Shown piece by piece: positions 41,144 to 52,209 of a DNA stretch of 55,470 nt (its first letter is position 1; each line of letters begins with the position of its first letter). The notes under the pieces are model-generated. The model did not search any database and was not told the origin of the DNA. It was given only the letters and a program-made list of their open reading frames with translations. The position numbers and the translations under genes were made by a program. Origin of the DNA: Pezizomycotina sp. ARF18 (Eukaryota > Ascomycota); contig AZLU01000155.1 in NCBI GenBank assembly GCA_002224055.1, positions 43,563 to 99,032 of the forward strand, read 5' to 3'.

Positions 41144-43102
41144 CATCTGTGGAACTACAAATGATATTTTCACTACGAAATGATGTATCAAGCCCAACTT
41201 TGCTAATATGGTTTGATTTCAGAGGACCCGATCGCAGGAAAGATATTCCACTGATATTCAACCACGGGCCTCTCTTTGGCCGCCGCGGATACAACCTGAA
41301 CTTCCAGTTTTGAGCGTCTTTTATTATTGTTGCCCATACGTTGGTAAAATAATCGCTGGTATTCGGATTTTTCTAGCAGCTACCAGATCTATATAGTATC
41401 GCGCTATCGCCACCAAATATGATCAGTCATTACAAAATCTAAGCAGAGAAAAATAGAACAATAACGAATTGACAAGTTTCGCCTTCAAGACTTCGGCTTT
41501 CGCAAAGGCTTTAGCCGTTGAAACATTAACCCCCCCTTTTTTTTTCACGATAGAGATCTGTTCATTTGTCTATAAACTAGTGTCAACACATTTTTCTGTG
41601 GTAGCATCACTGGTACTGCTTATCAGATCCTTTTTGGATGGATCGATGTCACCGACTCGAGAGTCTGTAGCCAACGGCAAATATCGCCACTCCGTAACCC
41701 TCGTCATGGCTATGACTATGGAAAAGACCAAATTCTGTCATAAATCCCACTCACTTCCTGACCCTCTCCCTGGCGACGCTTAAGCGCATCTAGGTTAATG
41801 ATAGGGTATTGCTATGTCCCAATTTTCCAATTCCTCTCCCTGCTCATTTTTGACCATCTCTCTTCCCCTTCCTTTCTTTCTTTCTTTCTTTTTTTTTTTT
41901 TTGTTTTTTTCCTTATAGGACTACTCAAAAGAAAGCTTTTGTTTTCCGTTTATTCTCATTGCCCTTTGGCTTGTGGCCAAACGACCTCGAAATCGAAGGA
42001 ACGCTATGCTAAAAAAAAAAAAAAGGACACAGGTATACGAGCAGCCACGAGTACCAAGCAACAAGGTACCGTTCACGAAACTTCCGTCTTCCCGAAGTCG
42101 GTGTTTAGTCATTAGCCCAAAAAAAAAAAAAAAAAAAAAAAAAAAACCATTTGTCCAGGCTTGCTACTTACTTGCTTACCTCGTCGGTTCGTACTTAGCT
42201 AAACTAACGGTAGGTAACTTTACCTACTTTACCAAATTACCTATAGTACTATCGCTTAGGTATTGTCCATTATACCTGAATACCTCATTGTGGCCGTCTT
42301 TTCATTTGAGAATAGGGACGGGAGGGAGGTTTTTTTTTTTTTTTTTTTTGATTGAATCTCGATTGCAACAAATGTCCAGACCAACAAGATGAAGTGTTTC
42401 TCTCTCTAAAATCCATTCATACACTGAAATGTTGAAATATTTGATAGATTGAGATGCATTCAACTTTGTGATTCGGACCAAGGCGAGGGGAAAGGACATT
42501 ATGGCAAAGAGCATATGTATGTCATAGAACCTCCAGCATTGCATAGCAGCATGGTGCTAAGTAGCAGGAGAGGTCTGGAGGTATAATGTCTGTCTCATAT
42601 GGCCCTCCTCAGGGTTCTCCTTGAGAGCGAGTCAGTAGTGACTAACCAAATTTTGCAAATATGATATAATATTGGCTGGGATCGTGAACCATACGATAAC
42701 AACCGCAAGATATTCCACTATTGTTTCCCTCGATTATATCATTCAGTGGGCCTACGCAAGAAAATCTGACTATAGAGGATGCAAGAGGTTTTTTTATTGT
42801 TCATTAAGATGGAATAGAATCAAGAACGTTGACATAGTATCTCATAAAAAGGTGGTTTCTTTTGGAAGTAGAGCTTCTGCTCTTTGCTGTGGCAAATCAG
42901 ATCTCCCTTTTGAATTTGCGATCAAAAGCAGAAATGAATACCGAGTAGCTCAGCGCATATACAACGTTTTAGTCAAAGGGCACAAAATAGGACAAAGTCT
43001 GTCTCTTTTGGGTGCGTTAGTATCTAACAAGTTTTCTAATCCAGGCAGGAACTAGTATGAGGAAATTACTCTCTAAAACTTGAAAAGCGATCGCGCGACG
43101 TC

Positions 43103-43104
<2 letters not shown>

Positions 43105-43138
<34 letters not shown>
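43105..43138. repeat. A34 homopolymer
   Basis: The longest mononucleotide run in the window, preceded by the GC-rich GATCGCGCGACGTCGT. Confidence 0.95.
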
Positions 43139-43144
<6 letters not shown>

Positions 43145-43765
43145 AACCAACATCATTGGCTCTAACGTAATAAAGCAAGTTAATTTTTATTCCCATGTAG
43201 GTATAAGAATGGATACCGTTGAATAATGACAAGTGCTTAGAATAATACGTAATAAATCAAGGAAATTTTAGGGGAAAAAAAAAAGGAAAGCCAAATTGAA
43301 ACACACGAAACTCCTGGTTAACGGGATGATCAGTTATCATACAAGATGTAATCTTTTGAAAGCATAAGCCTGTTTAAACTTCCTGGGAAAGCAGTACCCG
43401 CAGTCTGAATCACGTTTTAAGAAAAGTGAGGAAAAGGAAAGAAGAGCCATGGACAACTAAGAAAAACAAACCAATGGATAAACCATCATGGACTTCTACC
43501 GCCGGCCCTATATCCCTATACTTCTTATTATGAAAAATAATTTGAAAAGGAAAAAAGAGAGGAAGAAAGAAAGGGAAGAAAGGAAAAAAAGGGAATAAGA
43601 GAACCCATAACGGCAAAAATAAGAAAAATAGAAATTGAGAAAGATGTTGTATTTTATTTTTTGAGAGGGGAAAGTAACCCTATATTCCGGAACTCCTGAC
43701 TTGCTGTAAAGGATGGGAAGATTCTCTTGCACTGGAAACATGTAGAGAGAACGTCGGCGGAGGGC

Positions 43766-46700
43766 CTAGATCGCGAGGCGGTGCTGGCTCGAAGCACGGG
43801 ACCCCGAAGGTGTCGGACTTGCTCGTTGCCTTGGTACGCTGGACGCTCTCGTCATCAACGGTCGGCTCTTCTCTGCTCTTTTGCTTTCAGCTTCTAGACG
43901 CCGGATGTGGTCTTCACGCTCCTGTATCACGGCTTTGAGGCGCCCTATCTCCCCTTGCTGCTGGTTCAATCTTTCGGTGAAAGAACGTTCCTTAAGGACC
44001 TCAGGACGTCGTCGGCCTTCCTGGACATTATCGCCAGCTGCTCCTGCAATTCGCGGTTCTCACCGGCCAGCTCTCCCGCGCTGTTGGAAGCGTTTTGGTA
44101 CTGATTACGTATATATTCGATTTCAGCTGCTTGCGACTTAGTCTTACCCTGAAGAGCCTCGTAGTCGCTGCGGAGGGCACGCAGCTCGGGTAGCAAATCT
44201 TTAAGCCTCTGGATCTCTTCCGGCTGGTTGTCGAACAGCTTCTTGGTGGATTCCAATTCCTCCTTAAGGACTTTGAGCTCGGAAGTTACCGCCTGAAGCT
44301 TTTCGTCATTATTCCTATTAATTGTTTCCAAGTTCGTTGCCTTCCTATTGGCTAGGACGAGTTGCTTCGTGAGGGCGCGGTTGTGTTCCTCCCTTTCCTC
44401 AAATCTCGTCTGTAGCCGCGCTGAGTCGCTCACGAAATCTCTGTGGTACCTTACTTCATTTCGAAGAACTCTCAGAAGTTCGTCACGACTCTGTACCAGG
44501 TCGTTACGTTAGTATATTATACATGTCTATTCAGCGTGAACGGTCACTTTTTCCGGCTTGTTTATAAATTAATATATTACGTACCATAATCTCAAACTCA
44601 TCCATAGCAAGCATCCTGTCATCCATTTCTGACCTATTGTCTATGGCTGCCGAAGCGGCTCTGGATTGAATTTGAACGTCTTCATCAGTCGGAGAGACTT
44701 CGTCACCAGCATCCGTATTTCCACTAGTATCCATGTTGTCGGACGAGGTACTTGAAATCTGCGCTGCTGGCTCGGGTTCAGAGATCTCTGGAGGTGCTGC
44801 TACTTCTTCGCCAACTTCTTCGTGATCCATTCTCTGCCGTTTCGGCGAAAGTGCTATATTTTGGACTTGCTCAAAAGAATCCGTACGTTCCTGGATAAGG
44901 TCAGACACCTTTGTACTATCAACCACCACAAAGTGAATATTTTCTCCATGTTTCAAGACTCACCAACTGTCGCTTCTTGGTATTGGTAGCGTTAGCACTT
45001 TCCTCGGGAGTTTTAACATTCGACTCTGCCTCTGCATCGTTGGCCTCTTCGGTTTGCGGTATCTTCTCTTGCGAAGCAGGCTCTAGTGAGAGTTGCGGGA
45101 TCTCGTGTAGCCCGTATTTTTTCAGCCAAGTCACAGGTGAGGCCTCAACAAGCTCTTTCATTTCTTCTGTCGCTTTGCTCGGCAGTTGTCCCACACGTTC
45201 TCGCAGTAACAGCGAAGCGAAAAGAATAGCGTTTAGGCGGAATTGCTCATCGGAATTAGGGACGAAAAGGTCGATGTGCTCGATAGAGTTGGCCACCATC
45301 AGCCAGACAGCAGGGGTAAGGTCGTCTGGTTCCTGGTTCGAGCAATATGCGACTCGGTGACGTCGAAGGTGCTATCCATACCGACAAGCAGGCTCGCGGG
45401 TTCCTGAAAGCACATACAGACGAATGATAGTTCTATTTCTAGATTACTTAATTCATATTTGAGCGGCACAGAGCTATGGTTGCCACATACCATTAATATG
45501 GTCGAATTCTCTGGGCCAGATGGCGCCAATGATATTTTAATTTGCCGTCATATTGGGCTGAGCGCTGGCGACTTTCAGAAAGGCTAAACGTGAAAAAGAA
45601 AACCTGCAGGAACGTAGGAAGATTTCCAGAAGATCCTAAGCACATAGTCAGCTACAGCTTCATTTCAGAGCGGTAGATAGTGTCTATGGTAGTGGTGATG
45701 CCTTACCAAGATTGGGCCTTCCCGTGCAACAACAACCACATGCTCCTCCTCCTCCTTCCACCTTTTCAAGATGTCGTGAAGAAATGACAACTTGGTACTC
45801 TTCTCGAAAAGCCACTTAGCTAGGTTTTCGTTGCCATTTTTGTAATCACTATATTCGGCTTTGAACGCTAAATCCGGGTGAACTGTGATGGCTTCAAGTT
45901 GTGCCGCACACTCTCTGATATCGCTTATCGATACCTGCTGATGCGCGCTCGATAGCTGTGAAGATGAACCACTATAGAACGCTTCAATAGTACGGTAATG
46001 ATTCATAAGAGCTTGTTTGTATATAGCACTTTGTTGTTCTATAAGTGGTAGTGAGACAATGTACTCTCCCGCTTCCAATTTCTGCTGAGGTTCTCTGATC
46101 GACCGTACAGCCTGTGAGGCTGCAAGTAACGAGTCGTCGAATTCAAAGAATTGTGTGACGGGGAAATTTCGCAAGGACGAACCACTTTCTGAGCGATCGT
46201 CAGCGGCATTGCTTTTTAGTCGCGACGGATCCAGCGTTACTAACGGTATCCGCAGCACTCTGGTCTGGTTTCTGCGATGCTACTGAAGCTTCTCTGCTAG
46301 CCCTCCTAGCAGCCATCTTTTCATTTAGTATGTCGTGCGTAGACCTCAGCGTAGATGTTACGCTGGGAACAGCAATAGCTTCCGTAGCCGGGTTGGGTAA
46401 TTGCGACATCGTATCGGACATGACTATGTCCTCACCAGGTTCGGACAAGGGTAGCTGTTGTACTTGTTGCTCCACGTTGTGCGGTTGATTTTGAGGTGCA
46501 CCGGGGTTTTTGAACCACTCCTCGACTTTTGACGTTGGCGAGGGGATCTCTGCTGAAGTAACGAGACCGGCGGCCAAGGCTTGTTGAGGGTTTGAGATTT
46601 GTATGTGGGCGGGGATGTTCGATGGACTGGCCAAAGGATCTTCAAACCGGTTTTCTGAGGGGTCTCCGGTTCTCGTTGAAACAATTGAACCTCCTTCGAA

Positions 46701-46777
46701 CCCTGTGCCTTGGAAGGAAGTTGAGGTTAGTAGAGTTGGGGTTTTCAAGATTACTATTAAGATTATTTTCGCTATAG

Positions 46778-46816
<39 letters not shown>

Positions 46817-49167
46817 GTGGTCGTGTCGGTTTTGTTGCTTTGAGGGTTAGAGAATTTTTGGCTATTTGATAGGTTGATTGGAGTTGGTGGATGGTTGAAA
46901 ATTATTATTTTCAGAGGAATCAAATTTAAGAGCTTGGTCTTCTTCTAATTCTTCGTCTTTGGAGCTGTTTGAAGTTGAAGTGCCAGGCACGTGCCTAGCT
47001 GAAGAAGTTTTTGAAGCTGAACGTCGAGCCCTGGAACCACCAGATGCGCTAGCGCTACGGATATCAATGCCCCCCGGGGGGATCCCGCCTCTTGAAGTCT
47101 CTGATTACTACCTGCGGGACTTCCAGAAGTTGATTTTGAAGCTTTTCCGGTACAATCTCCTTTTCGATGATGCAACACCCTCGTGAAAAGTTACTTGAGG
47201 AGGATCAGTAGTTTGAGTTTCAATTATAAGGGGATTGTCTAAAACTTGTGCGTCCTGTAAAGAACGATTATGGGGAGAAGTTTGGTCTGCAGTGCACGTG
47301 GCGATAGATGTTCTTGCGACGCTTCTCGGAGCTGGGGATTCCCACTTTGAAGCTGAGCTGGAATCTCCGCCCTCTTGATCTAATTGTGAGCTTTCGACCG
47401 GATCTTGAGCTATTAAAGCTTGCTGTGGTGGATGGAGATGATTTGTCGATTGCGTTTCAATCGGGTCGTCGTGATCCACGACTTTGTGATCGGATTTGTT
47501 AGGAGCAGCCGTTGCTGAAGATATTGGATCTAAATCTAGGTCAAAACCGCGCGGTCTAGTTTCTGGTTCTCGCGTCGACCGATCTTCGTCCTCTACTACT
47601 AATGGTGCTGATGATAATTGAGCTGGGTCGGTTCTTGGTGACAGCCGCAGCTCGTCCTCTTCCTGCTCTTGATCAATCTCTATCGTATAATTATTCCTGC
47701 CTCCGATCCACTTGGTCGCCTGATGATGTTTGAACCTCAACCGCAATACTGAATCGTTTGGCAGGCTGGTCTATGGGAATGTCCGGGTAGCTACTATCGG
47801 GCTCTTCCTGCGTTGACGAATGTGCAAGATCCTTTGCCGGCGTTTCAAAAACGATAGCGCTCCTATCCTCAGCAGTTCTGTGGTCTTCCTGTAGGCTTGA
47901 ACGTTCCCCAAATGCAAGAAAGCTAGGTTGTGAATCGGGAAAACGGTGGCCCTGGTAGGTAGGGATTGGGCTCTTGGCTCGGGCTGTAAGCCTTGTGGAT
48001 GTGAATTTTCTGGGCTTGATTGTACTTCCCAGTCGTCCTCTCCCCGCGAGACCTGGAACGGATTGATGTTAAACTGAGGGCGAGATCTTTCTCTCTCCTC
48101 TTCCTCTTCCTCTGCTCCTCTGCCTTATCGTCGCTCTCACGGCTGGAGATGATATGCTGAGAAGGTGAAAGCTCAAAACTATCTTCAATCTCCGTCGGAG
48201 GGGGTTTGAATTTAATTCGTATGCGCCTAACAGACGAAAAGTCGCCACCCTGAGCTAACGATGCAGGTGGTGTTGCGGGTTTCGGTGTTGTATTAGAACA
48301 ATTCTCCGGAGCTGCTGCTTCGGTTGGGGTGGTGGTTGGATATCGGTTGGGAAGGGGAATATTCGGATGCTTCAGATGGTGAAGATGTTATCTCTAGCCG
48401 GTGGACCGATGATTTTCTCCGTGCACGGTTACGATCTTCTCTGGACACGCGTACGGGCCGCGCAATCTTCGTAGGAGGCCGAGAGTCCTCTTCTGCGGCA
48501 GCTGGAGATTGCGCTCCCGGGCCTGGTTTTGGGGCAGCTTCTGAATTGGTGCGCTTCCTTTTTCCTTTATTAAGCTTCTTCCTTTCCTCCTTCTTACGTC
48601 TCCATTCAACCTCAAGATCGGCTGTAACTTGTCCTTGGGTATCTAAAAGAGAGTTAAAAGGGTTATTGACCAAATTTGTTAGTCAGTATTATAGAAAGAG
48701 CTCTGCAGTTAACATAGCAAAAGACAACAAAATAGTTTCTTTTTCCTTTGTTTCTCCAAAAAAAAAAGAAAAAAAAAAGAAAAAAGAAAGAAAGACAGAA
48801 AGGAAACTAGACGCGACTAAAAGGGTTAGAGCTAGGTAAGCTAGCACGCACCCAAGAAGGCTCGTAGCGCTCTCCCTTCTCGTTAAGCCCCTGGCCCAAA
48901 CTACGCGGTACTTATTCCCCTTTCGTCGATGATTTCTTCGACTTCCACCAAGATCCGTCGTCTCGTCGGTATCGACACAGTAGTATCGGGCTGGCTTTGA
49001 GGTCCGAGACGAAGGTTGATTTTTGTCGGCCTTCTCGGCTCTAACGGGCGGAACCTTGGCGGCGTTATTGGTTGAAGACTTTCGCCTTTCCAGATTCGTT
49101 GTGGATGACGACGCGTATTTGACCTGGATTGGTGCCTGTCGCTTGCACTGGCGTCGTCGTCGTCGTC

Positions 49168-49203
<36 letters not shown>

Positions 49204-49344
49204 ACTGCTACTGCTACTGTCGTCCTCCGATTCGGCGGTGTCGTGGTAGGCGGGCCCGTTGCGGTTTGCTACTGCTGGATCGGTGCTTTTGTTTTTGTTG
49301 TTGTTGTTGCTGCTTCGAAAATTAACTGCCGATTGTGGCGCCAT
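43766..49344 (-). CDS. Chromodomain-like / HDA2-3-type histone deacetylase complex subunit with coiled-coil tail
   Basis: One long minus-strand gene. N-terminus: MAPQSAVNFRSS, an Asn run, a Ser16-Asp6 tract, then a chromodomain-like unit. That unit has RRRILVEVEEIIDERG, KYRVVWA and KGERYEPSW, and after an intron (48643-48851) VTADLEVEWRRKKEERKK. A long disordered, acidic, Ser/Gln-rich linker with an Asn13 run follows (about 46200-48640). The region 45300-46150 has EAGEYIVSLPLIEQQSAIYK, ECAAQLEAITVHPDLAFKAE, WLFEKSTKLSFLHDILKRW, SLLVGMDSTFDVTESHIA and HIDLFVPNSDEQFRLNAI, which I read as the class II HDAC complex subunit 2/3 family. These subunits hold Hda1 on chromatin. The C-terminus (43966-45300) is coiled coil. 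Frame breaks are many and internal introns uncertain; the stop at 43766 is provisional. It could be two genes, although no promoter-like gap is seen. Confidence 0.7.
46777..46815 (-). repeat. (GTT)13 array coding poly-Asn
   Basis: Thirteen perfect GTT copies. On the minus strand these are AAC codons giving Asn13 in the linker of the HDA2/3-type protein, with Asn-rich sequence (YSENNLNSNLENPNSTNLNF) just after it. Other frames would give Thr or Gln runs. Confidence 0.85.
49153..49219 (-). repeat. GTC/GCT/ACT trinucleotide arrays coding Ser16-Asp6
   Basis: Six GTC copies followed by about eleven GCT and alternating ACT/GCT. On the minus strand they code about 16 serines followed by six aspartates near the N-terminus of the chromodomain-like protein. 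The Ser-Asp order resembles an acidic casein-kinase-2-type tract. Confidence 0.85.
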
Positions 49345-49888
49345 GACACACACTTTTTTCCCCTAAAGTAATAAGAAAAAATATTGTCTATTTCTTTTTC
49401 TTCTTTCTTTTTAAAGTCCATGTCTTTCAATGGCAGGAAAACCGCCATTGTCCGCTCCTTCCTGCCCTCTCTTCTCGCTTTGCGCTGTCTCGATATCTTC
49501 CGCTACCTATCGTTCACTTCCCAGCCACTCTTGTTGTCCCTTTTGAAAGTCGTTCCTGGGGTTTCTGCTCTGCGGTCCAAGTCCGGAGGGGATATTTGGA
49601 AAAGAGTTGAGTTGGTGGTTCGGCCTTCAGTTTATTTTATTTTTTTTTTTTTTAAATTTACTTTTTATTTTTAGTTTTTTGTGTGCCTCTAAAATAATAA
49701 TATACACCTTAAAAACTTGCTCGCCCGCACCTAGGTATGTATAAACTTTTGAATAGAAATGCAAATGTTCTTGGGTTATTATTATATCTACTGTATTACC
49801 TTCTTCATGAGATCAGTTAAAGGACGAGCAGAAAAGTTCTAAGTATATAGCGGTAATAAATCTGAGGGAGTTACACTATTTGAATGAT

Positions 49889-49920
<32 letters not shown>

Positions 49921-50617
49921 TATTCTACCTACAATCGGCTTTTCTGGGTGGTATTAATATTCCATTAAAGTTTATCATCATCAATATATAATATATATAT
50001 ATATATATATGTATAGCTTATAAGCATCACACACTTTTCCTCGAAAGACTCCTTCCACCTCGTTTAGAGGCAGCGTCCATTTGATCTGATCAGGTAACTG
50101 AGTGAGGGGACAAGGCTACTTGTATCCTATGTATATACCCATTTGCAAGGGCAGAAGAACACGAGGTCTCCTGTCCCTCTTCTCGCGCAGGAAAGAAAAA
50201 GGAAATATATCCTTTTTGAATAATCTTCATAAATGATATATAACATGAATCTAGCTTTCTTCTAGGTAGTGGTTCCATTCCCTTATTGCTTCTAGACCAA
50301 AGACGAAATCTCTCATCCTATCTAATAATCTTCGGGGGTGCCTGAGCAACTCCCGCTGGAGTAAAGTGTGCGTGCACTGAGAAAGTTTAGCGAATTAATC
50401 TGAATTTTTTTTCTCTAATTATTATTATTCTTATACCGACTTTCCTTTGGCGAACTACCACAACCCCTCCATGGTCTAAAGTCTATCCGATTACTATCCT
50501 GAACTTCAATTGGAAGTTGAGCAAAGACTATACGGCATTCCAGGGACCAGCGGTGACGAGCACACCAAAGATGCCTCCACGATTACGTTTCGACATCCCA
50601 CGTCGCTCTTGCTCGGC
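49345..50617. promoter_or_regulatory. Divergent promoter region between the HDA2/3-type gene and uL1m
   Basis: About 1.27 kb. It contains two TA dinucleotide arrays (about 49889-49914 and 49991-50010) and a T-rich patch near 49638. No gene was recognised. The open frame at 49384-49674 is T-rich and not protein-like. Confidence 0.4.
49889..49914. repeat. (TA)n array
   Basis: Thirteen TA steps. A second TA array lies at about 49991-50010, within 80 bases. Confidence 0.9.
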
Positions 50618-51750
50618 ATGTGTAGAGTTTCCTTCCTCAGCTCTCCTCCTCCTCCTTCCTCTCTTCCCCGCCTATCGATTCTACATCCGCCAGCGGTAAC
50701 AACAACACAACAACAACCGTAACAGCAACACCGTCGCTCAAGCGCTTCGCATCCGGAATATCCAAGCAGCTCCGCGCCCGCGGTGGCGGCGGCGGTGCGA
50801 TCAAGCGCGACGCCCGCCACCAGATCAAGAAGAAAAAAGAACCCCGGAAGCTTACCGGTGCCTCGATATCCGCGATGCCGAGCAGTAACCCGTTGGTCGA
50901 GGCTATGCGGTACTTCCGCGCCTTCGAAGTCGGGAGGGACCCAAGTCGGCCAAGTACGAGCTCCACGTGAAGCTGAAAACACCGATCAGCGGAGCGACGG
51001 TGAAGAACAACATACGGCTGCCGCACACCGTCAAACGAACATGAAGATTTGCGTGTTCGCCGAGGGTGCGCAGGCGAAAGCCGCAAGGAAGCCGGAGCTT
51101 ACCTCGTGGGACCGATGATCTTTGGAAGCAGGTACGTAGGCTTTTTTTTTTTTTTTTTTTTTTTTTGGGGGGGTATCCCATGTATATAGAGAGAATAAAG
51201 CTAATGACCGTAATTTTATATTTATAGATTAAAGAAGGAAGAAAAGACTTCAACCGCTGTATAGCGCACAAGTCCGTTGTACAAGCAATGAACAGATCGC
51301 AGATCGGCCGCATCCTCGGTCCGCGGGTTTAATGCCGTCCGAAAAGACGGGTACGGTTTACCCGACGTCGCGGGCGCCGTACAGCTCATGTTGGGCACCG
51401 AGATATACAGGGAAAGGTCGAGTCGTCCGTATTGCCATCGGTCAGCTGGGCTTTACGCACCAGCAGCTCGCCGACAACATCAAAGCGTTCGTCGCGCAGC
51501 TTAAAACGACCTCACGCGGTTAGACAATACGGAGAAAAGCATTCACGAGATCGTCCTGAGCTCCACGCACGGACCGGGTATCAGCCTGTCTGGGGAGTTC
51601 CAAGCTGCGAAAACGCCGGCGAAAGCTGCGGTTAAGGTAGCGCGGCCAAGGAGATTAGGTTCAGAACAGGCAGCTAAGCGGACGGCAGAGCGTGCGGCAA
51701 TGAGGGCTCCTCTGAAGAAAGAGCCAGTCAAGCAAGCTATACCTGCATAA
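50618..51750 (+). CDS. MRPL1: Mitochondrial large-subunit ribosomal protein uL1m
   Basis: A uL1 protein of the mitochondrial large subunit, at the L1 stalk binding 23S-type rRNA. ATG 50618 opens MCRVSFLSSPPPPSSLPRLS, an Arg/Ser/Pro leader with no acidic residues, suitable as a mitochondrial presequence. It is followed by LKRFASGISKQLRARGGGGA and a Lys-rich stretch. The uL1 core has NPLVEAMRYFRAFEVGRDP, KYELHVKLKTPISGATVKNN, IRLPHTVK, MKICVFAEG, DLWKQIKEGRKDF, QAMNRSQIGRILGPRG, MPSEKTGTV, VRIAIGQLGFTHQQLADNIK and STHGPGISLSG. A basic tail ends at PVKQAIPA. The intron is 51132-51227 and contains T25G7. One-base deletions are inferred near 50713, 50940, 51030, 51095, 51240, 51330, 51357, 51425 and 51515. 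The mitochondrial rather than cytosolic form is inferred from the presequence and core. Confidence 0.88.
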
Positions 51751-52209
51751 GATACCGTGGTAGTCTGGTTCATTTTTTTCAGTTATTAATTGTTTGTAAT
51801 TATGTAATTTAGATACTGTAAAAAGCAACACTACAAAGTAGAGCATAGTATACATATAGATGATGAATCTTTCCGTCTCCTGCCGATGGAAGCATGCACC
51901 AAGGCAGTCTCTAAGCACGCTTCTATTGCAATTGCCAGCTGTCTTTATGTATACATGTAGAGGTGATACATTTAGAGACAACATATGTGATACTGCAGCA
52001 CCACAGCATGCAGGTACGGCCAACGGCAACATGCATGAGCGTTCCTACATTTCTTCTGCACGATGTTGTAATATCTTAGACATCTTCATCGATATTTTGA
52101 GTCATTATAATCTACGATCGCTTTTGTATATCCCATATCTCTCTATGTACAGAACTGGTTCCAAGGAAAAAAAAAAAAAAAAAAAGAGGAAGGTCTGTCA
52201 CAAATCCCG
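51751..52209. other. Intergenic, convergent 3' ends of uL1m and COG2
   Basis: About 460 bases with an A-rich run of about 20 at 52168-52185. No gene or structured RNA was recognised. Confidence 0.5.

Larger units (their letters stand above)
37991..43765. other. Gene-poor, homopolymer-rich region
   Basis: About 5.8 kb with no recognised protein. It holds many long mononucleotide tracts (A19 near 39225, T28G9 at 39757-39793, A26 at 40747-40772, T29 at 41115-41143, A28 at 42119-42146, T20 at 42330-42349, A34 at 43105-43138). It also holds two complementary trinucleotide arrays at 40179-40245 and 40311-40346, and a cluster of TTACC/GGTAA motifs at about 42165-42250. No terminal repeats, integrase, reverse transcriptase or transposase motif was seen. 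Open frames are short and mostly poly-Lys or poly-Phe products of the tracts. Confidence 0.55.

Noticed and set aside
42672-43055. A 127-aa plus-strand frame in the gene-poor region.
   Set aside because: Mixed composition but no recognisable motif, no supporting start context and no neighbouring exon; a chance frame is the simpler reading.
45299-46258. Separate HDA2/3 and coiled-coil genes.
   Set aside because: The frames follow one another on the same strand with matching family order and only intron-sized gaps, so one gene is preferred.
46603-46869. Plus-strand frame with a poly-Val run.
   Set aside because: A shadow of the GTT array; the minus strand carries the coherent Asn-rich protein sequence of the HDA2/3-type gene.
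49023-49371. Plus-strand frames with poly-Cys and poly-Ala runs.
   Set aside because: Antisense products of the Ser/Asp triplet arrays at the start of the minus-strand gene.
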